Shown here: one piece after another, positions 19,237-26,492 of the stretch
How positions within the stretch are numbered: position 1 is the first letter of the stretch
How the letters are laid out: every line of letters begins with the position of its first letter
Assembly (NCBI GenBank): GCA_041398025.1
Contig: JAWKVM010000005.1
Span: 124,001-188,000, forward strand
Direction of reading: 5' to 3'
Length of the DNA stretch: 64,000 nucleotides
DNA from: JANQPX01 sp041398025
GTDB lineage: Bacteria; Pseudomonadota; Alphaproteobacteria; Geminicoccales; Geminicoccaceae
Translations under genes and position numbers: made by a program
The notes under the pieces: model-generated
Database searches by the model: none
The model's input: the letters and a program-made list of their open reading frames with translations, nothing else
What the model was told of the DNA's origin: nothing

Positions 19237-19744
19237 GCGTTCCGTCGGCTTGAGTCCTGCCTTCTTCCGGATCACCGTCGACCGCTTGCCGAAGGGCACT
19301 GCGCGCGCGTGAGGCACGCGAACGCACCGTGCCGATCGGAACGCCGATGATGGCGGCCGCCTCTTCGTAGGCAAGGCCTTCGATCGCCACGAGAAGCAGG
19401 ACTTCGCGATGTTCCTCGGAGAGCTGCAGGAAGGCCCGCCGGACCTCCTGCAACGCGATGTGCGCTTCCTGATTGCCGGGCGAGACGGCGGGCGTCGCCT
19501 CGCTGTCCGCGATGATCGGAGAACGGCTCTTGCGTCTGAGCTCGTTGAAATAGCTGTTGCGCATGATCACGAACAGCCAGGCCCGCATATTGGTCCCCGG
19601 CTGCCAGCTGTCGATCTTGGCAATGGCACGGGTCAGGCATTCCTGGACGAGATCATCGGCGCGATCCGCATCGCCAACCAGAAAGCGGGCATAGCGCCGC
19701 AATCTGGGTATCTCGGCTTCGATGAGTTTGATCGTCGCGTCCAC
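19229..19744 (-). CDS. ECF-type RNA polymerase sigma factor
   Basis: A 171-residue ECF sigma factor. Region 2 is LRRYARFLVGDADRADDLVQECLTRA-like (here split by RADDLVQECL), with GTNMRAWLFVIMRNSYF at the -10 recognition helix. Region 4 has LSEEHREVLLLVAIEGLAYEEAAAIIGVPIGTVRSRASRAR (cited by its ends) for the -35. It resembles the EcfG general-stress group, but the group cannot be fixed by eye. GTG 19744 is chosen because a run of G and GGAGG ends 6 bases before it; TTG 19747 is an alternative. It is followed by its probable membrane anti-sigma factor. Confidence 0.85.
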   Translation of the reverse strand: MDATIKLIEAEIPRLRRYARFLVGDADRADDLVQECLTRAIAKIDSWQPGTNMRAWLFVIMRNSYFNELRRKSRSPIIADSEATPAVSPGNQEAHIALQEVRRAFLQLSEEHREVLLLVAIEGLAYEEAAAIIGVPIGTVRSRASRARSALRQAVDGDPEEGRTQADGTHG

Positions 19745-19873
19745 CAAGCGCCTCCCCCCAGAACACCTCTAGGGCGACCCAGGTCAAACGTTCGAACAGC
19801 ATACAGGATCAGCTGACGATAGAAACCGGATAGCATGACTTTTGCCGATATCTGCACCATCGAGCGATCGTGA

Positions 19874-20026
19874 TCATATCGAGATATGCCTTTCCAACAT
19901 GCAGCCACCGGCTGCGTAGACAGGCGATTTGGGGCGCGATTTCGCTTTCCTGTCGAAAGCGGCATGTCCCCACCAGCCTAAGACGAATCCCAGCAGGAAG
20001 AGAATGAGAAGCAACAGAACGCGCAC
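19874..20026 (-). CDS. Small single-span membrane protein (50 aa)
   Basis: A possible 50-residue protein starting at GTG 20026 with AGGG 8 bases upstream. It begins VRVLLLLILFLLGFVLGWWG, one clear membrane helix, followed by a basic stretch (AFDRKAKSRPKSP). I do not recognise a family. It lies between the NepR-like and ECF sigma genes in the same direction, and a near-perfect stress promoter (20073-20097) would start a transcript about 40 bases upstream. Those two facts are the main support; the frame could still be chance. Confidence 0.4.
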   Translation of the reverse strand: MRVLLLLILFLLGFVLGWWGHAAFDRKAKSRPKSPVYAAGGCMLERHISI

Positions 20027-20072
20027 CGAACAGCCCTGATATCCGTGACAGAGTCTGGAAACCCTTAGAAGG

Positions 20073-20097
20073 AATGCGGCTGGCGCAAGAAAGTTCC
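20073..20097 (-). promoter_or_regulatory. Near-match to EcfG-type stress promoter
   Basis: On the minus strand GGAAC (20097-20093) is followed after 16 bases by CATT (20076-20073), one base off the EcfG consensus GGAAC-N16-CGTT. It would serve the small membrane protein and possibly the ECF sigma and anti-sigma genes downstream. Confidence 0.45.
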
Positions 20098-20183
20098 CAA
20101 ATTTGCGTAAAAAGCCTGACAATGCCGGGATTCCGCAGGAATTTGGTCGCTCATCGACGATCAAGACGGGCCAGACCTATCAG

Positions 20184-20414
20184 TCAGCGATACCAGGACG
20201 GCTTTCTGCGCAGCGAGTCGACCAACCGATCCGGCACCGGCTCGCGCAGCATGTCGTCCCCCAGGCGTCGCAGGGACTGAAGCAGCGGATCGGCCACAGG
20301 CCAGTCATCCCGGAACGCCGCCCGTTCAAGCACGGGCCCGTCATGAAGGCGCCTTTCGAGCGGTAGAACGGTTGCTTGCCGCCGCTCGGCCTTTTTGCTG
20401 TCGCTGTCAGCCAT
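20184..20414 (-). CDS. NepR-like small anti-sigma factor
   Basis: A 76-residue soluble protein starting at ATG 20414. Its second half, PLLQSLRRLGDDMLREPVPD followed by RLVDSLRRK, matches the core of NepR, the anti-sigma factor that holds EcfG in alphaproteobacteria: a helix, EPVPDR, then a second helix. A perfect EcfG-type promoter lies 50-74 bases upstream, as expected for an autoregulated stress-response gene. The ECF sigma gene lies about 440 bases downstream in the same direction. The usual partner PhyR is not in the window. The assignment rests on motif and promoter, not on full-length similarity. Confidence 0.6.
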   Translation of the reverse strand: MADSDSKKAERRQATVLPLERRLHDGPVLERAAFRDDWPVADPLLQSLRRLGDDMLREPVPDRLVDSLRRKPSWYR

Positions 20415-20463
20415 GAACGAGATGCTCCTGTCGGATCGAACGACATGCCGGACATGTGTGGAC

Positions 20464-20488
20464 AACGCCGATCTGCGCATGGCGTTCC
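20464..20488 (-). promoter_or_regulatory. EcfG-type stress promoter upstream of the NepR-like gene
   Basis: Read on the minus strand: GGAAC (20488-20484), exactly 16 bases, CGTT (20467-20464). This is the full consensus of promoters used by the alphaproteobacterial general-stress sigma factor. Transcription would start near 20457, giving a leader of about 43 bases before ATG 20414. Confidence 0.75.
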
Positions 20489-20587
20489 CCGGGGATGGCA
20501 GACGATGTCAGAAGGCCGGTGCCGAGCATCGAGTCAGCGCGCCGGAGGAGCGAAAGCGTGTTTTTTCTCATTCATTGCGTTGATCGC

Positions 20588-20612
20588 GGAACCGATCATG
20601 CACTTGAGCGTT
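20588..20612 (+). promoter_or_regulatory. EcfG-type promoter facing a gene-free strip and the antisense of corA
   Basis: On the plus strand GGAAC (20588-20592), 16 bases, CGTT (20609-20612). The 316-base gap 20415-20730 has no protein gene that I can support. Transcription from here would run through about 110 bases and then antisense into the 3' end of the CorA gene. A stress-induced small RNA is possible. A 25-codon frame starting at ATG 20620 has no ribosome site. Confidence 0.55.
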
Positions 20613-20730
20613 TCCGTGGATGTCAGCGAAGCCATTTCCCGGCGACGCTGGCGCTGGAGAGCCCTGGGCGGCCGCCGTTCTCATCCCCCGCATCTGACGG
20701 CGGTCGCCGCAGGGAGCTCACACAAGGGGC

Positions 20731-21699
20731 TCACAGCCAGCCGCGCCGCCGGAAATACCAGAGCGGCAGGAGGGCAGAGAGTATCATCAGCGCAATCGCC
20801 AGCGGATAGCCGAAGCGCCAGGACAGCTCCGGCATCAACTCGAAATTCATGCCATAGATGCTGGCGATAAGGGTCGGCGGAAGGAACGCGGTGGCGGCGA
20901 CCGTCAACGTCTTCACGATGTCGTTCTGCTCGCGATCGATCAGGCCGAGCGACGCGTTCAAGAGGAAGGTCGCGCGCTGGGTCTGAAAGTCGGCATGATC
21001 GGTGAGCGAGCGGATGTCGCGGGTCGCGATCTTCAAGAGCGCCTTTTGGTCATGGTTCAGCCTGATATGCGATACGCTCAGATAGGGGATGATGCGCGCA
21101 AAGCCGGCAAGGCTGTCCCGCGACTTCGAGATGAGGTCGCCGGCCCGGCCGACTGCCTGCACGATCTGCTGCAGGTCCGGCTGAGCTTTTTTGTCGCCAG
21201 CGCCATCGACGAACACCTCGCGCGACAGGGCATCGATGCGCACGGCCACCGCCTCGAGCACGTCGGCGCTGCGGTCGACCAGGGTATCGACCAGACCGAC
21301 GAATGCGTCGAGAGGGGTGCCGCAGAGCCCCGGATTGCGCTCGGCGCGTGTGACGAACAGGTCCATCGACCGCGGATGGATATAGCGGATGGTGATCAGT
21401 GCCTTCTCGGTGAGCACGAAGGTCAGGGGGCCGATGACCGGAGTCTCGGTCTCGGCCTGTGCCAGGACGGGCGTGGTCATGAACAAGGCCTGATCGGCGA
21501 CGAACAGACGGCTTGACGCCTCGATCTCCAACATGTCCTGATAGCTCGGAAGCTCGACGCCAATGAGGTCTTCGACCAGGCGCCGCTCCTCGGCAGTCGG
21601 CTCGACCAGGTCGATCCAAGCGGCACCGCTTGCCTGCTCGGGTCCAATCCAGGCGACCTGTTCGAGATGACCTTCGGCAATACGAAACAGCTTGATCAT
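20731..21699 (-). CDS. CorA-family magnesium transporter
   Basis: A 322-residue CorA-type channel for Mg2+ or Co2+ in the inner membrane. The N-terminal cytoplasmic domain includes AAWIDLVEPTAEERRLVED. Long stalk helices are followed by two C-terminal membrane spans, with the selectivity signature ASIYGMNFELMPELSW between them and a basic C-terminus (WYFRRRGWL). The length is normal. It lies among stress genes but shows no stress promoter of its own. It differs from the ZntB-like protein at 13979-14959 in carrying the canonical GMN motif. Confidence 0.9.
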   Translation of the reverse strand: MIKLFRIAEGHLEQVAWIGPEQASGAAWIDLVEPTAEERRLVEDLIGVELPSYQDMLEIEASSRLFVADQALFMTTPVLAQAETETPVIGPLTFVLTEKALITIRYIHPRSMDLFVTRAERNPGLCGTPLDAFVGLVDTLVDRSADVLEAVAVRIDALSREVFVDGAGDKKAQPDLQQIVQAVGRAGDLISKSRDSLAGFARIIPYLSVSHIRLNHDQKALLKIATRDIRSLTDHADFQTQRATFLLNASLGLIDREQNDIVKTLTVAATAFLPPTLIASIYGMNFELMPELSWRFGYPLAIALMILSALLPLWYFRRRGWL

Positions 21700-21792
21700 G
21701 AGCCTGCGTTCCTTCCGTCCGACATCGTCAGACGCTCAGGACCATGATCGCGCAGGCCTTGCAAGGCCTAAGTCACGGAACGTGATGCATCA

Positions 21793-22290
21793 TCAGCTGA
21801 CGATCGCGCGCAGCATCCAGATCGCCTGCTCGTGAAACGCCATGCGCTCGGTGAGCAGGTCCGCGGTGACCTGATCATGCATCTCATCCGCAGCCTCGGT
21901 GGTCGCGCGCAGGCGTTGCACCACGATTTCATGATCGCGCACCAGATTATCGATCATTTGCTCGGCCGTAGGATGGCCCACGTCCTCCTGGATCCCGGTG
22001 AGCGGGATCATCGCGTTCATGCTGCCGGGTGCTGGATAACCGAGCGCGCGGATGCGTTCCGCGATCTCGTCCGCAGCCTCGAAAAGGTTTTGATACTGCC
22101 TTTCGGTGAGTTCGTGGATGCTGACGAACAATGGGCCGACCACGTTCCAGTGATAGCCCTGCGTCTTGATCAGCAGGACGAAGGTGTCGGCGAGCAGGCC
22201 GCTCAGTCCGTTCACCATCACCTTGCGATTTTCGATGCCCGTGTCCGGGTGCTCGATATCAGCCTTTGCGTCGAGAACATGGTCGTTCAT
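21793..22290 (-). CDS. dps: Dps family DNA-protecting ferritin
   Basis: A 165-residue Dps protein, which forms dodecamers, oxidises and stores iron and protects DNA under starvation or oxidative stress. The ferroxidase-site helices are visible: KTQGYHWNVVGPLFVSIHEL with the conserved His, and NLFEAADEIAERIRALG with the Asp/Glu pair. ATG 22290 has a strong GGAGAGAGGA ribosome site upstream, so an 18-residue longer frame is not used. Its place beside CsbD and DUF1328 genes fits the general stress response, although I found no EcfG-type promoter directly in front. Confidence 0.93.
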   Translation of the reverse strand: MNDHVLDAKADIEHPDTGIENRKVMVNGLSGLLADTFVLLIKTQGYHWNVVGPLFVSIHELTERQYQNLFEAADEIAERIRALGYPAPGSMNAMIPLTGIQEDVGHPTAEQMIDNLVRDHEIVVQRLRATTEAADEMHDQVTADLLTERMAFHEQAIWMLRAIVS

Positions 22291-22446
22291 CGCGATCCTC
22301 TCTCCTTGCAGATAGGGTGGGACATGGCGTGCGAGTGCAGCCAAAGAAACGGCCAGCGCCGCTCAGGGCGACGCCGGCCTGAGGATGTCGGTGGCAACCA
22401 TGCCCGGCGGGGAGACCGGCCTTGGAAGCCGGAAGGGGGCGTTGCG

Positions 22447-22644
22447 CTAGAGCCTGGCCTCCCAGTCCTTCACCTGCTTATCGGCTTCTTCACGAGCGAT
22501 GCCGTAGCGTTCCTGGATTTTGCCGACCAGCTCCTGGCGATGGCCGTCGATCTGGTCGAGTTCGTCATCGGTAAGCTTGCCCCATTGCTGCTGGACATTG
22601 CCCTTGAACTGCTTCCATTTGCCTTCGATTTGGTCCCAATTCAT
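22447..22644 (-). CDS. CsbD family stress protein
   Basis: A 65-residue hydrophilic CsbD-like protein (MNWDQIEGKWKQFKGNVQQQ, then WGKLTDDELDQIDGHRQELV). These are abundant in stressed and stationary cells and their biochemical role is unknown. ATG 22644 is correct: the family always starts MNWDxIEGxWKQ. A perfect EcfG-type promoter ends 36 bases upstream. Confidence 0.93.
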   Translation of the reverse strand: MNWDQIEGKWKQFKGNVQQQWGKLTDDELDQIDGHRQELVGKIQERYGIAREEADKQVKDWEARL

Positions 22645-22679
22645 GATCGTCTTCCCTTGTTGGTGACTACGGACAATAG

Positions 22680-22704
22680 AACGCTGATGACGTTCTTTGG
22701 TTCC
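22680..22704 (-). promoter_or_regulatory. EcfG-type stress promoter of csbD
   Basis: On the minus strand GGAAC (22704-22700), 16 bases, CGTT (22683-22680). It matches the general-stress consensus exactly and sits at the right distance from csbD. It begins 15 bases downstream of the DUF1328 stop codon, so csbD is transcribed separately from that gene. Confidence 0.78.
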
Positions 22705-22718
22705 TTGATGCTCGACTT

Positions 22719-22889
22719 TTAGGGCGTGCGTCCGCGCGCGAAATGCATCACCAGGCCGGCGACGAACAGGATGAGGAAGATGAAGAACAGAATCTGGGCG
22801 ATTCCAGCTGAAGCCGACGCGATGCCGCCGAAGCCGAAGACTGCGGCGATCAGGGCGACGACGAAGAAAATCACGGCCCAATACAGCAT
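22719..22889 (-). CDS. DUF1328 small membrane protein (YtjA-like)
   Basis: A 56-residue protein, MLYWAVIFFVVALIAAVFGF then GGIASASAGIAQ, a second hydrophobic helix ILFFIFLILFVAGLVMHF and a basic RGRTP tail. This is the complete DUF1328 pattern: two membrane helices around a GFGGIA turn. Function is unknown; family members are often co-regulated with stress genes. GGGAG lies about 10 bases upstream of ATG 22889. It sits just before csbD in the same direction. GGAAC occurs at 22928-22924 on the minus strand but without a proper -10 element. Confidence 0.92.
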   Translation of the reverse strand: MLYWAVIFFVVALIAAVFGFGGIASASAGIAQILFFIFLILFVAGLVMHFARGRTP

Positions 22890-23124
22890 GATGACACTCC
22901 CTTGTTTGACGCGTGCCGCTTCGGTTCCTCGCCGAGCCGCATCGTTGACCTAATGCGAGCTTTGCGGTCGAACCTCGTGCATCGCTATGGGTGTAATGTC
23001 CCGATCCAGGATTGGTTCCATCGCGGCCGCCATTGGGTTACGAGGTCCTCGCTTCAAAAAGCGCCGAGCTTGCAGGCCGGCGCCTGGCCACCAACACCTG
23101 TCTTGCGATGGGATGCGCAGTCCT

Positions 23125-24429
23125 ATGAATGCCTATCTGCTCTACCTGAAGGACAGGCTGCGCAGCAGTTTCTGGGTCATTCCCGCGGTCATGACCCTGC
23201 TCGCGATCCTTCTCGCCGGCGCCATGCTCTGGCTGGATTCACAGCCCTGGTCGCTCAGCTTCTTCTGGTGGATGACGATCGACGCCACTGGTGCAGAAGG
23301 TGCCCGTCTCGTGCTTTCGACCATTGCCGGTTCGATGATCACGGTGGCGAGCCTGGTGTTCTCGATGACCCTGGTCGCCCTGACCCTGGCCGCCGGCAAT
23401 ATCGGTCCGCGACTGATCGACCGCTTCATGGACAATCGGGTCAACCAGGCGGCGCTCGGCCTGTTCCTCGCGACCTTCGTCTACGCGCTGATCGTGCTGA
23501 GAGCGATCACCGAAGGCGATGCCCCGTTCATCCCGCATGTCTCGATCAGCGTCGCCATGCTGATGGCGCTGTTCAGCTTCGGCTGGCTGATCTACTTCAT
23601 CCACGATCTGTCGCGCTCGATCCTGGTCGACAACGTCGTCGCCAAGGTCGCGGACGAGCTGACCGCATCACTTCGGGATCTCGCCGATCGGTATCCCGAC
23701 ACGGTGATGGTGCCGGTGAGCGACGCGCCGATGGGCAGCGCCATCGCCATGCATGACAACGGCTACATTCAGGCAATCGATGTCGACAGCCTGCTCGATC
23801 TCGCCGTCGAGAAGGATGTGCTGATCCGGCTTCCGCAGCGCCTCGGCGACTTCGTCCTGTCCTCGACCACCATCGCCGATATCACCGGCGCCTGCACCGG
23901 CCTCGAAGACGACGTGCGCAAGGCCTTTGTCCTCGGGCCGAAGCGCACCGCTACCCAGGACAGCGACTACGGCGTGGCCCTGATCGTCGAGATCGCGGCG
24001 CGCGCCCTGTCGCCGGGCGTCAACGATTTCCCGACCGCGATCGCCTGCATCGATCACCTGACCACGGCGCTCAATCTGGCCTTCCGGCGCGGGCTGCCGG
24101 CCAATGGCTTTCTCGACGAGAACGGCAAGCTGCGTCTGGTGCTCAACCCCATCACCATCGAGGGCCTGGCCGGTGCCGCCTTCCACCCGCTTCGCCAGAT
24201 GGCGCGCAACAACCTTCCGGTCATGCTCCGTCTGCTCGACGGCCTGTCGCTGCTGGCCGAGGGCGAGGTCTGTCCGGAGGCGGTCGATGCGCTCTGCCGC
24301 CACGGCCATCTCATCCATCAGTCAGCACTCGGCGCAAATCACGACGACGTCGATCGACAGGCGATCGACGAGCGCTACCGGGCGCTGCAGACAAGGTTGA
24401 GCCAGTTCGGACGGTCGGGCTGCAGCTAA
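23125..24429 (+). CDS. DUF2254 membrane protein
   Basis: A 434-residue protein of the DUF2254 family. The N-terminal ~150 residues hold four hydrophobic helices (SSFWVIPAVMTLLAILLAGA, MITVASLVFSMTLVALTLAA, GLFLATFVYALIVL, and ISVAMLMALFSFGWLIYFIH); the rest is cytoplasmic with the conserved RALSPGVNDFPTAIACIDHL. Function is unknown; a channel or transporter role is possible. ATG 23125 begins the family-like MNAYLLYLKDRLRSSFW; longer frames look spurious. Its last 4 bases overlap the convergent hydroxyacid dehydrogenase gene. The 235 bases upstream contain the divergent promoter region with DUF1328. Confidence 0.88.
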   Translation: MNAYLLYLKDRLRSSFWVIPAVMTLLAILLAGAMLWLDSQPWSLSFFWWMTIDATGAEGARLVLSTIAGSMITVASLVFSMTLVALTLAAGNIGPRLIDRFMDNRVNQAALGLFLATFVYALIVLRAITEGDAPFIPHVSISVAMLMALFSFGWLIYFIHDLSRSILVDNVVAKVADELTASLRDLADRYPDTVMVPVSDAPMGSAIAMHDNGYIQAIDVDSLLDLAVEKDVLIRLPQRLGDFVLSSTTIADITGACTGLEDDVRKAFVLGPKRTATQDSDYGVALIVEIAARALSPGVNDFPTAIACIDHLTTALNLAFRRGLPANGFLDENGKLRLVLNPITIEGLAGAAFHPLRQMARNNLPVMLRLLDGLSLLAEGEVCPEAVDALCRHGHLIHQSALGANHDDVDRQAIDERYRALQTRLSQFGRSGCS

Positions 24430-25382
24430 TAGCCCTTGTCGCGATTGACCAGCGCCTTGAAAGGGGAGCCGGCCAGAAACCGCTTGAGATTCTCCACCAA
24501 CAGCGCGCTGACCAGCACATTGCGCTCGGGATGCAGACCGCCGATATGCGGCAGGATGGTGATGCCTGGGACGGACCAGAGCGGATCGTCGGCGGGCAGC
24601 GGCTCGGTGCGAAAGACGTCGAGCACGGCGCCCCGGATGACACCGTTCGTCACCGCGTCGATCAGATCTCGATCGACCACCAGCTCGCCGCGCGCGAAGT
24701 TGAGCAGCCAGGCGCTGCGCTTCATCTTGCCGAGACGATCGGCATCGATCAGGTCGACCGTCGCCGGTGTCACCGGGGCCAGCAGCACCACGAAGTCCGC
24801 CTCGGCGAGCATCCGGTCGAGCTGATCTGGAGCGTAGACCCGATCGACACCGGCCACCGGTGCGGGCACCGCTCTGGTGCCGATCACGCGCATGCCGAAC
24901 GCGCCGGCTCTCGCCGCGACCTCCGCGCCCACGGCGCCGAGCCCCACCAGGCCGAGCGTCTTGCCGGCGAGCGGCTCCGCGACCACACGCGTCCAGCGCC
25001 GTTCGGCCTGATGCGCGGCGATCTGCGCGAAGCCGCGGGTGATATGCAGGAGAACGCCCAGGATGTTCTCCGGCATCTGCACCGCATGCACACCGCGCGC
25101 ACAGGTGAGTGCCACGTCCGACGAGAGATCGTCGCGTCTCAGCCAGCCATCGGTCGCCACGGTCAGCGCCTGGATCCAGCGGAGCCTCGGCATCTGGCGC
25201 AGCGCACCCGGCGGCACCTTCCAGGCGAGCAGGGCATCGGCGGCAGCGAGCAGCTCAGGGGCGGGCGTCTCGCCATCCGTGCAGGCGGCGAACGTCACGG
25301 CGTCGTCCAGGCCCGCCTCGATGATCGCATCTCGATAGATGCCGGCATCGTTCAGCCATGCCAGGACCGTCACATCGGCCAC
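24426..25382 (-). CDS. D-2-hydroxyacid dehydrogenase (GhrA/SerA-like)
   Basis: A 318-residue NAD(P)-dependent dehydrogenase that interconverts 2-oxo and D-2-hydroxy acids, such as glyoxylate or hydroxypyruvate. The Rossmann motif is GLVGLGAVGAEVAARAGAFG. The catalytic triad is Arg in NFARGELVVD, Glu in VFRTEPLPAD and His in ILPHIGGLHP. The start ATG 25382 gives the normal length. It converges on the DUF2254 gene and diverges from the DUF1194 gene. The exact substrate is not decidable. Confidence 0.85.
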   Translation of the reverse strand: MADVTVLAWLNDAGIYRDAIIEAGLDDAVTFAACTDGETPAPELLAAADALLAWKVPPGALRQMPRLRWIQALTVATDGWLRRDDLSSDVALTCARGVHAVQMPENILGVLLHITRGFAQIAAHQAERRWTRVVAEPLAGKTLGLVGLGAVGAEVAARAGAFGMRVIGTRAVPAPVAGVDRVYAPDQLDRMLAEADFVVLLAPVTPATVDLIDADRLGKMKRSAWLLNFARGELVVDRDLIDAVTNGVIRGAVLDVFRTEPLPADDPLWSVPGITILPHIGGLHPERNVLVSALLVENLKRFLAGSPFKALVNRDKGY

Positions 25383-25599
25383 ATCGATATCCTCGGATCA
25401 ACGTTCCACGTCACGACAATGAGGCTCTCCGATGGCTGCGGCAACTCCCTTCGGCGACGATGTCCGAGATCGCGTGACGCCGGCGTGGCCTTTACCTTTC
25501 CGGTCCGATGGTCAATCCTGAGAAGAACATGTCCGAGCGCTGATCGCCGTCCGCAGGGCCAGCGTTCAGGACGGCCCGCATTTTCCAGGGGAGAGCCCG

Positions 25600-26400
25600 A
25601 TGCGTCGACTGGTCCTGTTCGCTGCTGCCGCCCTCACTGCGCTGGGGGGCATATCCGGCCAGGCCAGCGCGGTCAATCTCGCGCTAGTGCTGTTGAACGA
25701 TGTCTCCAACAGTGTCGACGAGCTCGAATATGGTCTGATGAAGGACGGCTATCGCGCCGCCTTTTCCGACCCCGACGTGGTCGCCTCGATCATCGGCAAC
25801 AGCGGTGGCGTCGCGGTCGCCTATGTCGAATTTTCGGATGCCGACAAGATCGACCTGGTGCTGGGCTGGAGCGTCCTGACCGACGAGACTTCAGCGCGCG
25901 CCTTCGGCGAGGCCGTCGCGCTGGCGCCGCGCAGCAGCGCCGGCAGCACGTCCATGACCTCCGGTCTCCTGGCGGCGGCCGACCTCCTGAAGACCAGCGA
26001 CTACACCAGCTCGCGCATGGTGATCGACGTGGCCAGCGACTTTCACGGTGAAGGCGCCAGGGTCGCACGCGTGCGCGATCAGATCGTCGCCGACGGCATC
26101 ACCATCAATGCGCTGCCCTTGCTCGACGATCGGCAGATCGGCACCTTCGATGGCCGCCACGCCTACAGTGCCGCCACCAATTGGACGCGCATCCCCATCG
26201 CCGAGTTCTACGCGCTCAACATCATCGGCGGCGAAGGCAGCTTCGTGGTTGAAGCCAAGGATATCGGCGTGTTCGGCGAGGCGCTGAAGCGCAAGCTGCT
26301 GCTCGAGTTCATCGCCACGGGCGACGGCGTGCTGCCCTGGTCCCTGCGCGATGCCGAGAGTGCGACCTTGTCGGATGATGCGCCGCGCGTCTTGCGTTGA
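25600..26400 (+). CDS. DUF1194 secreted von Willebrand A-like protein
   Basis: A 266-residue protein with a signal peptide (MRRLVLFAAAALTALGG, cleavage near GQASA) and a single VWA-like domain of the DUF1194 type. The metal-ion site begins with LLNDVSNSVDELEY (D-x-S-x-S) and continues with the Thr/Asp positions in STSMTSGLLAAAD and VIDVASDFHGEG. It is probably periplasmic and binds a partner protein through the metal site. GGGGAGAG lies 10 bases before ATG 25600. No functional partner is obvious in the neighbourhood. Confidence 0.85.
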   Translation: MRRLVLFAAAALTALGGISGQASAVNLALVLLNDVSNSVDELEYGLMKDGYRAAFSDPDVVASIIGNSGGVAVAYVEFSDADKIDLVLGWSVLTDETSARAFGEAVALAPRSSAGSTSMTSGLLAAADLLKTSDYTSSRMVIDVASDFHGEGARVARVRDQIVADGITINALPLLDDRQIGTFDGRHAYSAATNWTRIPIAEFYALNIIGGEGSFVVEAKDIGVFGEALKRKLLLEFIATGDGVLPWSLRDAESATLSDDAPRVLR

Positions 26401-26492
26401 GCCCGGCTGGCACGACCAGTGCGCAATCATCATGACGAAGATGGTGCAGCCTTGCACGCTGTCGCCTGCCTGGTGAAGCGTGCGGAAGAAAC

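Noticed and set aside
20376..20870. A 164-codon plus-strand frame across the nepR-corA gap
   Set aside because: It overlaps corA antisense, has low-complexity Arg/Ser/Ala content and contains the promoter elements; no homologous pattern seen.
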